From Ruminococcus sp. UBA6407 (lineage in GTDB: Bacteria > Bacillota > Clostridia > Oscillospirales > Ruminococcaceae): DNA of 64,000 bases. The position numbers were made by a program, and so were the translations under genes. The stretch covers positions 1 through 64,000 of the forward strand of contig DJPR01000034.1 of the NCBI GenBank assembly GCA_002438605.1, written 5' to 3'. Position 1 is the first letter of the stretch; each line of letters begins with the position of its first letter. Positions 1-9,709 of this stretch are shown one piece after another. Below the pieces are notes generated by a model. The model was given only the letters and a program-made list of their open reading frames with translations. It was not told where the DNA came from and made no database searches.

Positions 1-28
1 GAAAATAGAGAACTGCGGTCATAAAGTC

Positions 29-57
29 TTGCATTATATTTGGTTCTGCGCTATAAT
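29..57 (+). promoter_or_regulatory. Promoter of the integrase gene
   Basis: A TTGCAT -35 box (29-34) and a perfect TATAAT -10 box (52-57) are separated by 17 bases. They lie about 55 bases before the GTG start of the integrase, which has an AAGGAGG ribosome-binding site at about 97-103. Confidence 0.65.
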
Positions 58-110
58 CAAAGAGTCAACAGCAGACTTCTACCGCTTTCAAATCGAAGGA
101 GGATAAAAAA

Positions 111-1595
111 GTGAAAGCAAGTCTGCCTTATACATTCATCACTTCCGCTAAAAACGGAAAACAGTATGTTGTTTTTGACTACAAGGATAGCACAGGAAAG
201 CGCAAGCGTAAGTGGGTGACAACAGGTCTGCCTGAAAAATGCACGAAGAAGGCTCTGAAAGAAGCAGTCGATCAGATCGTGTCGGAGTTTGACGAACAGT
301 ATAGATCAGGTGAACTCGAAAAGCCGAAGTCGGCAAGAAAGTCTGCGGTGCGTGAGCTGTATGCAGTTTATGCGGATACTCCCGAAGCGAAGCTGAAGCT
401 GAGTGCTTATATCGAGCAATGGCTGGCGGCTGTGAGACAGAATCTTGCCCGAACCACTTTCAATTCATACAGAAGTGCAAATAAGCGTTTTGTAGAGTAC
501 CTCGATGAGCATTATCCCGATCTGACACTCGGCACACTTAGATATACCCATGTGCAGGAGTTTCTCAATCACAAGCTCGATGAGGGCTGTAAGGGCAGTT
601 GTGCAAAGCAGTATTACCTTGCAATTCACTCCGCATTAGCTTATGCAGTTAGAATGGAGTACATTCCAGTACACCCGATGGACAAACTCGTTGTTCCGAG
701 AGCCGAGCGTTATGAAGCCACATTCTATAACAAGGACGAGCTGAGTAAATTGTTTGAGGTTTTCAAGGACGATAAGTTGGAACTGATCGTGCATATCGCA
801 GCCTATTATGGGCTGAGAAGAAGTGAGGTGCTTGGTCTGCGGTGGGATTCGATCGACTTCACCAATAAGACGATCACCATTCAGCGTAAGGTCGTAAGCG
901 ACTATGACGGCAGCGGTCGAAGAAAGCTCTATGTGGAGAACAGACTGAAAAACAATTCCACAAGGAGAACGCTCCCTCTGATTCCGCATATCGAAAGAAT
1001 GCTGTTGGAGAGGAAGGAGCTTGAAGCCCACTTCAAGAAAATCAGCGGCAGATCGTATGACAAAGAGTTTGAAGGCTTTGTCTGCCGTGACAGCTTCGGC
1101 AAGCTGATCGCTCCTGAGTATGTGACAACTCGTTTCCATTATGTCATTACCAAAGCAGGACTCCGTCATCTGCGTTTCCATGATCTGAGACATTCATGTG
1201 CCAGTTTACTTCTTGCGAATGATGTGCCGATGAAGGCGATTCAGGAGTGGCTTGGACACAGCAACTATACGATCACGGCAAACCTTTATAGTCACTTGGA
1301 GTATAATGCTAAGGTCGTTTCTGCGGAGACGATCGCAAGGGTGCTTGATGGTGAGACTTTAGAGCAGACGAAAGCTACTGCGGAAACTGTTGAGCCTGCG
1401 CCTGAGAAGAAGTCAACGAGGAAGAAGTCGGCAAGCAAAAAGCCTTCAACCAAAAAGACCTCGGACAAGAAAACTTCAAGTACGAAGTCCACGGCAAAAA
1501 CAACAGAAAAGCCTGCACCTAAAAAGTCAGGTGGTAGAAAAAAGAAAAGCGAAACACCCAAAGCTACGGGTGAATCGCAAGTGTCAACATTATAA
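111..1595 (+). CDS. Tyrosine recombinase (phage/ICE-type integrase) with a lysine-rich tail
   Basis: Site-specific recombinase of the tyrosine integrase family, expected to integrate and excise a mobile element. The start is GTG, 7 bases after AAGGAGG. Residues 1-60 resemble an arm-type DNA-binding domain, 92-190 the SAM-like core-binding domain and 205-400 the catalytic domain. The catalytic set is visible: R236 in GLRRSE, K280, H357 and R360 in HDLRHS, H383 in LGH and nucleophile Y393. The last 65 residues (about 430-480) are low-complexity Lys/Ser/Thr/Pro, like a histone H1 tail, which is unusual for integrases and may bind DNA nonspecifically. The gene lies at the edge of the window, so the element it serves is probably off to the left, with the attachment site possibly in 1596-1740. 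The family call is firm; the element type is unknown. Confidence 0.93.
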   Translation: MKASLPYTFITSAKNGKQYVVFDYKDSTGKRKRKWVTTGLPEKCTKKALKEAVDQIVSEFDEQYRSGELEKPKSARKSAVRELYAVYADTPEAKLKLSAYIEQWLAAVRQNLARTTFNSYRSANKRFVEYLDEHYPDLTLGTLRYTHVQEFLNHKLDEGCKGSCAKQYYLAIHSALAYAVRMEYIPVHPMDKLVVPRAERYEATFYNKDELSKLFEVFKDDKLELIVHIAAYYGLRRSEVLGLRWDSIDFTNKTITIQRKVVSDYDGSGRRKLYVENRLKNNSTRRTLPLIPHIERMLLERKELEAHFKKISGRSYDKEFEGFVCRDSFGKLIAPEYVTTRFHYVITKAGLRHLRFHDLRHSCASLLLANDVPMKAIQEWLGHSNYTITANLYSHLEYNAKVVSAETIARVLDGETLEQTKATAETVEPAPEKKSTRKKSASKKPSTKKTSDKKTSSTKSTAKTTEKPAPKKSGGRKKKSETPKATGESQVSTL

Positions 1596-1702
1596 AATAT
1601 AATATCGAAAAATGGATAGCGAGAAAAAGAGAACGTAAAAGAGCGATTTTGGTAGAAAAGTTGGTAGAAAAAAAGCGAGTTTCGACAATATATTCATCTA
1701 CC
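1533..1702 (+). repeat. GGTAGAAAA iterons near the integrase 3' end, candidate arm or attachment sites
   Basis: GGTAGAAA occurs at 1533, 1651 and 1663 in the same orientation, the last two 12 bases apart, and an inverted TCTACC lies at about 1697. Copies 1 and 3 are both followed by A-rich DNA and AAGCGA. Short iterated sites beside an integrase gene are typical of arm-binding sites flanking the core attachment site. No core site can be fixed without the other element end, so this is inference. Confidence 0.35.
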
Positions 1703-1772
1703 ACGATAGCTGACAAAGCCCGTTAATACGCTGTTTGACGGATGAAAATGTGGATTTGTTCATATAATCTCA

Positions 1773-1801
1773 TTGACTAAATCAGCACTATATGCTATAA
1801 T
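1773..1801 (+). promoter_or_regulatory. Promoter of the flavodiiron protein gene
   Basis: TTGACT (1773-1778) and TATAAT (1796-1801) with a 17-base spacer lie about 30 bases before the start codon. The gene thus has its own promoter, separate from the integrase. Confidence 0.75.
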
Positions 1802-1832
1802 ATTTTCATAATATATTTAGGAGGTTGCACTT

Positions 1833-2999
1833 ATGAAAAAGAACATTACTTCAACTATAGAATATATAGGAGTTGACGATAAATCTATCGACCTTTTTGA
1901 AAGTCAATATATTGTACCAAATGGAATTTCTTATAATTCTTATATCATTAAAGATGAAAAAACGGCTGTAATGGATACAGTTGATACAAGAAAAGCTGAT
2001 GAATGGCTGGCTAATCTTAAATCCGCACTCAATGGCAAAGCACCTGATTATCTTGTAATTTCTCACGTTGAACCTGACCATGCAGGCTGTGTTGAGCTTT
2101 TCACCAGAACTTATCCTGATGCAAAGCTTATCGGAAATGCAAAAACATTTACTATGATAAAACAGTTCTTCAACGGAATTGAACTTACTGACAAAACCGT
2201 AACAGTCAAGGAAGGAGATACAGTTTCTTTAGGTTCACATACTTTTACATTTATTATGGCTCCTATGATTCATTGGCCGGAGGTAATGGTTACTTATGAA
2301 TCATCTGAAAAGGTACTTTTTTCTGCTGACGCTTTCGGAAAATTCGGTGCAATTGATACTAATGAGGACTGGGACTGTGAGGCAAGACGATATTATATCA
2401 ATATTGTAGGAAAGTATGGAGTTCAGGTGCAGGCTCTTTTGAAAAAAGCTGCTGCACTTGATATTCAGATTATTTGTCCTTTGCATGGACCTGTTTTATC
2501 AGAAAATCTTGGACATTATATTGAAAAGTATAATATCTGGAGCAGCTACGCTCCTGAAAACAAGGGGATATTTATTGCTTACGCTTCAATTCATGGAAAT
2601 ACTGGAAAAGCAGCCGAACAACTTGCAGAAATTTTGAAGTCCAAAACTAATGACAAGGTTTCCGTTGCTGATTTGGCAAGAGATGATATGGCTGAATGTG
2701 TTGAGGACGCTTTCAGGTATGACCGACTTGTTGTGGCTTCTGCAACATATGACGGCGGATTATTTCCTTGTATGGAAAGTTTTATTGCACACCTTAAAGC
2801 TAAAAATTATCAGAATCGTACAGTTGGTTTGATTGAAAACGGTACATGGGCAGCAACTGCTGCAAAGAAAATGAAAGCAGAGTTTGAAGGAATGAAAAAC
2901 ATCTCAATTTGTGAAAACATTGTTTCAATTAAGTCAACATTAAATGAAGCATCAAGGGCTGAACTTGTTAAGCTTGCAGATGAACTTGTTTCAAAATAG
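1833..2999 (+). CDS. fprA: Flavodiiron protein (A-type flavoprotein), O2/NO reductase
   Basis: Cytoplasmic flavodiiron protein that reduces oxygen to water or nitric oxide to N2O, protecting anaerobes from both. Residues 1-250 form the metallo-beta-lactamase-like diiron domain, with the H78-x-E80-x-D82-H83 ligand motif and later His and Asp ligands in MIHWPE, SADAFG and CPLHGP. Residues 252-388 are a flavodoxin domain with the FMN loop YASIHGNT. The length of 388 aa is standard, with no fused rubredoxin. The start follows AGGAGG by 7 bases. The gene is monocistronic; whether oxygen or NO is preferred cannot be read from sequence. Confidence 0.93.
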   Translation: MKKNITSTIEYIGVDDKSIDLFESQYIVPNGISYNSYIIKDEKTAVMDTVDTRKADEWLANLKSALNGKAPDYLVISHVEPDHAGCVELFTRTYPDAKLIGNAKTFTMIKQFFNGIELTDKTVTVKEGDTVSLGSHTFTFIMAPMIHWPEVMVTYESSEKVLFSADAFGKFGAIDTNEDWDCEARRYYINIVGKYGVQVQALLKKAAALDIQIICPLHGPVLSENLGHYIEKYNIWSSYAPENKGIFIAYASIHGNTGKAAEQLAEILKSKTNDKVSVADLARDDMAECVEDAFRYDRLVVASATYDGGLFPCMESFIAHLKAKNYQNRTVGLIENGTWAATAAKKMKAEFEGMKNISICENIVSIKSTLNEASRAELVKLADELVSK

Positions 3000-3102
3000 A
3001 GAATTTTCTGATAAAGCGTTTGATGTGTTGCCTTAAAGCAGTTTTGAAACATTTCTTATAACAAGTTTTTATATTTTATATCAACATGAAATGAGGATAA
3101 TG

Positions 3103-3930
3103 ATGCAAAAGATTATATATTTAAGCCAGATTAAAGATTATGTTGAGTATATGGACCGTTCAATAATTGATTATATCGCTGAAGGACAGGTTGAAACTTA
3201 CGAGAGCTTTAATAATCACAGTATTGTGGCATTTGATTGGCAGGATATTTCGGATGATACATCTAAACCCTCACAAATACTTATTTATGTTGATAATAAC
3301 GATATATTTTTTATTTGTGAAAATGAGTCGGCATATAAAACAGCCTCTCAGCATTTTGTAGATGCTGAAACGAGTGAATTTGCAATGTATTTATTTTTCA
3401 AAAGTATGCTTAAAGGGGCAGCCAAATATCTGGATTTGCTTGAAGAAAAGGTTTCCTTTCTTGATGATGAAGTTTCAAATGGAACGGAATCAGGGCTGAG
3501 AGATAAAATAATCAATACACGCTTAAAAATAAATCGTGCTAAAAGATATTATCAGCAGCTTGATTTCCTTTTCAGTGAGATTTGTGATAATGATAATATG
3601 CTTATTACCGACAACTGCCTTAGATACTTTGAAATACTGCGAAACCGAACAGTCAGATTTTCGTCCCAATCAATGTATCTTTGGGAATATATAAATCAGG
3701 TTCGTGAATCATATCAGGCACAAATCGGTATAGAACAAAATAATGTCATGAAAGTTTTTACAATGGTTACTTCCATTTTTCTTCCGCTTACACTTATTGC
3801 CGGTTGGTATGGAATGAATTTGCAAATGCCTGAATTCAAATGGAAATATGGATATTTATTTATAATTGCGACATGCTTTCTTGTGAGCATTATATGGTTT
3901 GTTTGGTTTAAGAAAAAGAAATGGCTTTGA
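3103..3930 (+). CDS. CorA-family divalent cation (Mg2+/Co2+) transporter
   Basis: Inner-membrane CorA-type magnesium channel. The signature YGMNL motif sits at the end of the first of two C-terminal transmembrane helices (about residues 215-238 and 247-268). The N-terminal 200 residues are the cytoplasmic funnel, with a long helical stretch. At about 275 aa it is somewhat shorter than classical CorA (about 315). ATG codons occur at 3091, 3100 and 3103; the GAGG at 3093-3096 is best placed for 3103. The gene stands alone downstream of the flavodiiron gene. Confidence 0.9.
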   Translation: MQKIIYLSQIKDYVEYMDRSIIDYIAEGQVETYESFNNHSIVAFDWQDISDDTSKPSQILIYVDNNDIFFICENESAYKTASQHFVDAETSEFAMYLFFKSMLKGAAKYLDLLEEKVSFLDDEVSNGTESGLRDKIINTRLKINRAKRYYQQLDFLFSEICDNDNMLITDNCLRYFEILRNRTVRFSSQSMYLWEYINQVRESYQAQIGIEQNNVMKVFTMVTSIFLPLTLIAGWYGMNLQMPEFKWKYGYLFIIATCFLVSIIWFVWFKKKKWL

Positions 3931-3990
3931 ATATTAATGAATGTAAATTACTGCATACTATTTATAATGCAAATCAGCAAAAAATAATAC

Positions 3991-4019
3991 TTGACAAATG
4001 TGTAAAAATATGATAAAAT
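3991..4019 (+). promoter_or_regulatory. Extended -10 promoter of the rplU-prp-rpmA operon
   Basis: TTGACA (3991-3996), 17 bases, then TGA-TAAAAT with an extended -10 TG (4011-4019). It is a strong consensus promoter, as expected for ribosomal protein genes. Confidence 0.8.
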
Positions 4020-4021
4020 AT

Positions 4022-4105
4022 CATTGCCGCATATGTTGGGCTTTAAAGTTATGCTTTTGCGTACGCCTTGCATAGCGAGTTTATTGAAAAGGCAGGTGCC
4101 AGAAA
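4022..4105 (+). ncRNA. L21-type ribosomal protein leader RNA
   Basis: The untranslated leader of rplU can fold. GTTATGC (4048-4054) pairs with GCATAGC (4070-4076) around an inner GCG-TA-CGC hairpin, and a GGC-AGGT-GCC hairpin at about 4091-4100 buries the ribosome-binding site. Position and folds match the L21 leader family known upstream of rplU in Firmicutes, thought to mediate autoregulation. The family assignment is from position and structure, not a covariance search. Confidence 0.6.
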
Positions 4106-4417
4106 ATGTACGCAGTTATTGAAACAGGCGGTAAACAGTATCAGGTAAATGAGGGTGACGTTATTTTTATCGAAAAGCTCGCAGCAGAAGCTGACCAGAC
4201 AGTCGTAATCGACAAGGTTGTTGCTGTTGGTGCTGATGACGGTATTAAAATCGGTACTCCATATGTAAACGGTGCTACTGTTGAAGCTAAGGTTATTAAG
4301 AACGGCAAGGCTAAGAAAATTACTGTCTTCACTTACAAGCCAAAGAAGGGCGAGAAGAGAAAGATGGGTCACAGACAGCCTTATACACAGGTTAGAATTG
4401 AATCTATCAAGGCTTAA
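4106..4417 (+). CDS. rplU: 50S ribosomal protein L21
   Basis: Structural protein of the large ribosomal subunit, binding 23S rRNA. The N-terminal [18 protein letters not shown] and the C-terminal [15 protein letters not shown] segments are diagnostic, and 103 aa is the standard length. It is first in the conserved Firmicute order rplU-prp-rpmA, 3 bases before the next start. Confidence 0.98.
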   Translation: MYAVIETGGKQYQVNEGDVIFIEKLAAEADQTVVIDKVVAVGADDGIKIGTPYVNGATVEAKVIKNGKAKKITVFTYKPKKGEKRKMGHRQPYTQVRIESIKA

Positions 4418-4420
4418 TTA

Positions 4421-4735
4421 ATGATTATTGTCGAATTTCTCAGGTCCGGGAAAATGTGGACAGGCTTCAGGATTAAAGGCCATGCAGGTTTTGCGGAAAG
4501 TGGGCATGATATTGTTTGTGCAAGCGTTTCTTCAGCCATACAGCTTTCTGTAAATAACATTACTGAGATTTTTAAAATTGATGCTGATACATCAGTCAGA
4601 GAGAATAATATTGCATTTAATGTAATAAACAGCAATGATATTTCAGACGGCATTATTGCAGGTCTTAAATTACATCTTGAATTTCTTTCACAGGATTTTC
4701 CGAAAACAATTAAAATTAATACTTTGGAGGTGTAA
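4421..4735 (+). CDS. prp: Ribosomal-processing cysteine protease Prp
   Basis: YsxB/Prp protease that removes the N-terminal extension of ribosomal protein L27 in Firmicutes. The invariant [17 protein letters not shown] region carries the catalytic His and Cys. Its place between rplU and rpmA is diagnostic. The start codon follows the rplU stop by 3 bases without a clear Shine-Dalgarno site, so translation is probably coupled. The substrate is next door: L27 here begins with an MLRISMQFF extension ahead of AHKKG. Confidence 0.93.
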   Translation: MIIVEFLRSGKMWTGFRIKGHAGFAESGHDIVCASVSSAIQLSVNNITEIFKIDADTSVRENNIAFNVINSNDISDGIIAGLKLHLEFLSQDFPKTIKINTLEV

Positions 4736-4737
4736 GT

Positions 4738-5016
4738 ATGTTAAGAATTAGTATGCAGTTCTTCGCTCATAAAAAGGGTGTTGGTTCTACTAAGAACGGT
4801 CGTGATTCTGAGTCTAAAAGACTTGGTGTTAAAAGAGGTGACGGTCAGTTTGTAAAGGCTGGCAATATCATCGTTCGTCAGCGTGGTACACATATTCATC
4901 CTGGTAACGGCGTTGGTATCGGTTCTGATGATACAATATTTGCAACTGTAAGCGGAAAAGTTAAATTTGAACGCTTTGGTCGTGATCGTAAGAAGGTTTC
5001 TGTTTACGCAGATTAA
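4738..5016 (+). CDS. rpmA: 50S ribosomal protein L27, precursor with N-terminal extension
   Basis: L27 reaches the peptidyl transferase centre with its N-terminal tail. The conserved [21 protein letters not shown] core is preceded by nine extra residues ending in QFF, which Prp is known to remove in Firmicutes so that Ala becomes the new N-terminus. The length is 92 aa. An overlapping TTGGAGGTG ribosome-binding site sits in the last codons of prp. Confidence 0.97.
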   Translation: MLRISMQFFAHKKGVGSTKNGRDSESKRLGVKRGDGQFVKAGNIIVRQRGTHIHPGNGVGIGSDDTIFATVSGKVKFERFGRDRKKVSVYAD

Positions 5017-5040
5017 TTTACGGTGACTTTATGCAGCATA

Positions 5041-5068
5041 AATCCCGAGCTTATGCTTGGGATTTTTT
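5041..5068 (+). terminator. Rho-independent terminator of rplU-prp-rpmA
   Basis: AATCCCGAGC, TTAT loop, GCTTGGGATT (one G-U pair), followed by a T run, 25 bases after the rpmA stop. Confidence 0.85.
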
Positions 5069-5141
5069 ATTAGGACATGTTGTGTATTTTAATATAAATA
5101 AGCAAATAATAAACAGAACAGTATTTACGATATTGTTTTGA

Positions 5142-6470
<1,329 letters not shown>

Positions 6471-6471
6471 A

Positions 6472-6891
6472 ATGAATGAAAAAATAAGTGAGCGTGAGGC
6501 TAATCAGTACAGTCCGCTTTCCCTTGCATTTTTGGGAGATGGCGTTTATGACCTGCTGGTAAGAGAGCTTTTGATGCTTGAGGCAAATATGCCTGTTTCA
6601 AAGCTCCATTCAAAAAAAATAAAGCTGGTTTGTGCGGAATTTCAATCTAATGCTTATGACACTGTTCTTCCTATTTTGAACGAAAAAGAAGCAGCTGTGC
6701 TGAAAAGAGGACGCAATGCAACTGGAAATAATGTTCCTAAACATGCAAATACTGCTGAATATCGAAAGGCAACCGCATTGGAAAGCCTTTTCGGCTATTT
6801 GCATTTAACAGGTCAGAAAGACCGTATTAATCAGATATTTAAAATTATCAGCAGTCTTGACGCTCACGATAATATATCTGAAAATAGTTAA
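6472..6891 (+). CDS. mrnC: Mini-ribonuclease 3 (23S rRNA maturation)
   Basis: RNase III-type nuclease lacking the double-stranded RNA-binding domain; in Bacillus it trims 23S rRNA precursors. The catalytic motif is visible as FLGDGVYDLLVREL near residue 20, and KRGRNA and ALESLFGYLHL match the family. At 139 aa it has the usual size. The chosen start gives MNEKISEREANQYSPLSLAF, just after the obgE stop; an upstream in-frame ATG at 6424 lies inside obgE. It is co-transcribed with obgE. Confidence 0.9.
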   Translation: MNEKISEREANQYSPLSLAFLGDGVYDLLVRELLMLEANMPVSKLHSKKIKLVCAEFQSNAYDTVLPILNEKEAAVLKRGRNATGNNVPKHANTAEYRKATALESLFGYLHLTGQKDRINQIFKIISSLDAHDNISENS

Positions 6892-6907
6892 TCAGGGGTG
6901 AAAAATA

Positions 6908-7636
6908 ATGTCAGGACATTCAAAATGGAATAATATTAAACGTAAGAAAGAAGCCACCGACGCTGTTAAGGCTAAAATCTTTACTAAAATCGGACGTGAA
7001 ATTACAGTTTGCGTTAAAGAGGGCGGACCTGATCCTAACAGTAACAGCAAGCTTCGTGACCTTATTGCAAAAGCTAAGTCAAATAATGTTCCGAATGATA
7101 ATATTGAAAGAGTCATTAAAAAGGCGGCAGGCGGTGATGACAAGAATAATTACGAAACAATGATTTATGAGGGTTACGGTCCTAATGGCGTTGCAGTAAT
7201 TGTTGAGTGCCTTACAGATAATAAAAACAGAACAGCAGGTGATGTACGTCATTATTTCGATAAGTTTGGCGGAAATCTTGGTACAACAGGCTGTGTTTCG
7301 TTTATGTTTACTAAAAAAGGTATTGTTATCCTTGAAAATACAGGACTTGACGAGGATACTGTTATGGAAGACTGCTTTGAATTTGGCGGTGATGACCTTT
7401 CTGTTAATGATGATACAATTATTATCGAGTGTGCACCTGAAAATCTTCATGCACTAAGAGAAGGTCTTGCTTCAAAGGGATATAATATTTTATCTGCTGA
7501 AACTGAACAAATTCCTGCTACATATACAACTCTTACAGATGAGGAACACATCAAAAAGATGAATCTTCTGCTTGAGCATCTTGAAGATAATGATGATGTT
7601 CAGAATGTATATCATAACTGGGAAATAAATGAATAA
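6908..7636 (+). CDS. YebC/PmpR (TACO1) family regulator
   Basis: Member of the conserved YebC family, called DNA-binding regulators in some bacteria and linked more recently to translation of difficult sequences. The N-terminal MSGHSKWNNIKRKK and the YEGYGPNGVAVIVECLTDN core are diagnostic, and 242 aa is the usual length. The start follows AGGGGTG by 8 bases, 16 bases after mrnC. Which role applies here cannot be told. Confidence 0.93.
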   Translation: MSGHSKWNNIKRKKEATDAVKAKIFTKIGREITVCVKEGGPDPNSNSKLRDLIAKAKSNNVPNDNIERVIKKAAGGDDKNNYETMIYEGYGPNGVAVIVECLTDNKNRTAGDVRHYFDKFGGNLGTTGCVSFMFTKKGIVILENTGLDEDTVMEDCFEFGGDDLSVNDDTIIIECAPENLHALREGLASKGYNILSAETEQIPATYTTLTDEEHIKKMNLLLEHLEDNDDVQNVYHNWEINE

Positions 7637-7701
7637 AGACAATACCATAATGGACGATATATTGCCTAAATATTAATGTTTTAAGAGGTTACTTTTGATA
7701 A

Positions 7702-7722
7702 TTTCAAAGGTAACCTTTGAAA
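7702..7722. repeat. Perfect 10-bp inverted repeat upstream of the radical SAM gene
   Basis: TTTCAAAGGT-A-ACCTTTGAAA is a perfect palindrome with a one-base centre, 33 bases before the start of the radical SAM gene. A GGTTAC-TTTTGA half copy lies just upstream (about 7688-7698). There is no T run, so an operator is more likely than a terminator. The cognate regulator is unknown. Confidence 0.4.
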
Positions 7723-7754
7723 TTGTTGATATAATGAAAATGCAGGAGAATTGT

Positions 7755-8651
7755 ATGGAAATAAATTACTGCAAATCATGTCCAAGAAAATGCAGGGTAA
7801 ACAGAATAAATGAAAAAGGATTTTGCGGTGAAAGCAGCATTATACGAGCAGCTAAAGCATGTCTGCACAAGTGGGAAGAACCTTGTATTTCAACAGGCAA
7901 AGGTGCAGGTGCGGTATTTTTTTCAGGCTGCAATATGAAATGCGTTTATTGTCAGAATTATAATATATCATCATGCGAACAAATCGGAATGCAATTATCT
8001 GTAAGTCAACTTGCAGATGTATTTTTAAGACTGCAAGACGCAGGTGCTGCAAATATTGACCTTGTTACCCCAACTCATTTTTCATATGAAATTATTAAAG
8101 CTCTGGATATGGTCAGACACAAATTAAAAATTCCCGTAATATATAATTGCGGCGGATATGAGCTTGTTTCAGTAATTCATGATCTGAATGGGTATGTAGA
8201 TATTTATCTGCCTGATATAAAATACTACAGTGATGAAATTGCTTTTAAATATTCTTCCGTAAATAATTACTTTAAACATGCGTCTGAAGCTGTTATTGAG
8301 ATGACAAATCAGCTTGGCAATTTAAAATACAGCGGAGATACTCTTATAAGAGGTACTATAATCAGACATCTTATTATACCCAACTGCAGAAAGGACTCTA
8401 TTAAAATAATGGAATGGATTAATGATAATCTTGACAAAAATAAATTTCTTTTAAGCTTGATGAGTCAATATACGCCAAATGAAACAGTAAAAAATTCTTT
8501 TTCTGAATTAAACAGACGTATAACCAAAATGGAATATAATTCTGTACTAAAAAAAGCTGCTGAATTTGAATTCAACGGCTTTTCACAGGACAAGTCTTCT
8601 GCTGCATCCGACTATACCCCTGATTTTGATCTTTCAGGACTTACAAGATAA
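7755..8651 (+). CDS. Radical SAM protein of the PflX (pyruvate formate-lyase activase-related) group
   Basis: The radical SAM [4Fe-4S] motif is CNMKCVYC (about residue 60), preceded by an N-terminal Cys-rich stretch (CKSCPRKCRVN and CGES) typical of the PflX/COG1313 group. Their substrates are mostly unknown; homology to glycyl-radical activases suggests a related chemistry. The AGGAGA at 7744-7749 fixes the start at 7755 (MEINYCKSC), giving 298 aa. It is monocistronic, with a palindrome upstream and a strong hairpin downstream. No glycyl-radical enzyme lies in the window. Confidence 0.85.
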   Translation: MEINYCKSCPRKCRVNRINEKGFCGESSIIRAAKACLHKWEEPCISTGKGAGAVFFSGCNMKCVYCQNYNISSCEQIGMQLSVSQLADVFLRLQDAGAANIDLVTPTHFSYEIIKALDMVRHKLKIPVIYNCGGYELVSVIHDLNGYVDIYLPDIKYYSDEIAFKYSSVNNYFKHASEAVIEMTNQLGNLKYSGDTLIRGTIIRHLIIPNCRKDSIKIMEWINDNLDKNKFLLSLMSQYTPNETVKNSFSELNRRITKMEYNSVLKKAAEFEFNGFSQDKSSAASDYTPDFDLSGLTR

Positions 8652-8658
8652 TTTTTCA

Positions 8659-8691
8659 GGCAGCACCGCACGAAATTCGTGCAGTGCTGCC
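8659..8691. terminator. Palindrome (16-bp arms) between convergent genes; member of the dispersed repeat family
   Basis: Arms GGCAGCACCGCACGAA and TTCGTGCAGTGCTGCC around one base; they pair at 15 of 16 positions. It lies 8 bases past the radical SAM stop and touches the 3' end of the LysR gene. A T run is absent on the plus strand. It shares its arm sequence with 13802-13842, 17044-17075 and 51523-51574. Confidence 0.6.
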
Positions 8692-8692
8692 C

Positions 8693-9598
8693 TTATTGCA
8701 ATTCAAGATAATCCTTCAATTTTGATATATAAACAGTTCCTATATTGCTTAAAATAACGTTTTTACGCTGGATATAACCAATTTCCATAATATCGGTCTT
8801 ATCTGAAATCGGAATTGCTTTATAATCAGAGCCGTTAAGATTTCCGCAAATAATCCCCGAACAAAACGTATATCCGTTTAATCCTTTCATAAGATTAAGC
8901 ATTGTTGAACGATCTAAAGCCTTAATAACTCTTGTATAATCTGATGTGTTGAAAATTTCTTCCGCAAAGTAAAATGAACTTTTATCTCCTTGTTCAAAGG
9001 TCAGACATGGGTAATTTTCCAGCTCATCTATGCTTACGGACTTTTTTTCTGCAAGAGGATGTCCTTTCCATATGTATGCGTACACATCACAGTCAACAAG
9101 ATGATGAAATTCAAGATGATTTGTTTGTAGTATCTTCATAATAAATTTCCTGTTAAAGTCACTCAGATAAAGGACTCCTATTTCACTTTTCAAAGCGCAA
9201 ACATCTTGGATTACATCTGATGTATTCGTTTCTCGAATTGCAAATTCATAATCGCATGTATTATATTCCTTTACAGTTTCAACAAAGGCATGAACGGCAA
9301 AGGAATAGTGCTGTGCAGAAACTCCGAACTTTCGCTTGATTTTGCCATCACTGTACTTTTCGTACAAGGTTTCATACTGCTGATAAAGCTGTCTTGCATA
9401 AACAAGAAATTCTGTTCCATCTGCCGTTAATGACACACCTTTTCCGCTGCGGTTGAAAATAGTTATACCGATTTCCTTTTCAAGCTCTTTAACTGCACTT
9501 GTAAGTGACGGTTGTGCAATGTAAAGCTGTTCTGCTGCTTTATTCATTGAACCGGTTTCAGCAATCACTATTATATAATGTATTTGTTGTAAAGTCAT
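8693..9598 (-). CDS. LysR-family transcriptional regulator
   Basis: DNA-binding regulator with the LysR winged helix at the N-terminus (TGSMNKAAEQLYIAQPSLTS, residues 14-33) and a C-terminal effector-binding domain. The start at 9598 (MTLQQIHYI) follows GGAGG by 7 bases; an in-frame ATG at 9610 overlaps that site. It is divergent from the Rrf2 gene and its promoter carries the same CCTAT-N7-ATAGG box as cysK at 29.5 kb, so a role in cysteine or sulfur control is plausible. It resembles the LysR protein at 62947-63873 in its first 70 residues. The effector is unknown. Confidence 0.92.
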   Translation of the reverse strand: MTLQQIHYIIVIAETGSMNKAAEQLYIAQPSLTSAVKELEKEIGITIFNRSGKGVSLTADGTEFLVYARQLYQQYETLYEKYSDGKIKRKFGVSAQHYSFAVHAFVETVKEYNTCDYEFAIRETNTSDVIQDVCALKSEIGVLYLSDFNRKFIMKILQTNHLEFHHLVDCDVYAYIWKGHPLAEKKSVSIDELENYPCLTFEQGDKSSFYFAEEIFNTSDYTRVIKALDRSTMLNLMKGLNGYTFCSGIICGNLNGSDYKAIPISDKTDIMEIGYIQRKNVILSNIGTVYISKLKDYLELQ

Positions 9599-9630
9599 AA
9601 AATCCTCCATAATAATCGTTATGTGATTTT

Positions 9631-9677
9631 CCTATTATTTTTATAGGTATTATATCATTAGCAGACGCTTTTGTCAA
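9631..9677 (-). promoter_or_regulatory. LysR gene promoter with a CCTAT-N7-ATAGG box
   Basis: On the minus strand, TTGACA (9672-9677), a 17-base spacer and TATAAT (9649-9654) are followed at once by ACCTATAAAAATAATAGG (9631-9648). The inverted repeat would cover the transcription start, a repressor-like position. The arrangement almost duplicates the cysK promoter at 29481-29529. Confidence 0.7.
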
Positions 9678-9709
9678 GGCAGTAACACAAATAAAGAAAT
9701 TTATCTGAC

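Noticed and set aside
636..1193. 185-codon minus-strand ORF inside the integrase
   Set aside because: It lies antisense to the conserved catalytic domain; the plus-strand frame has all family motifs.
1390..1602. 70-codon ORF overlapping the integrase 3' end
   Set aside because: It is the second frame of the low-complexity Lys/Ser coding region, a compositional shadow.
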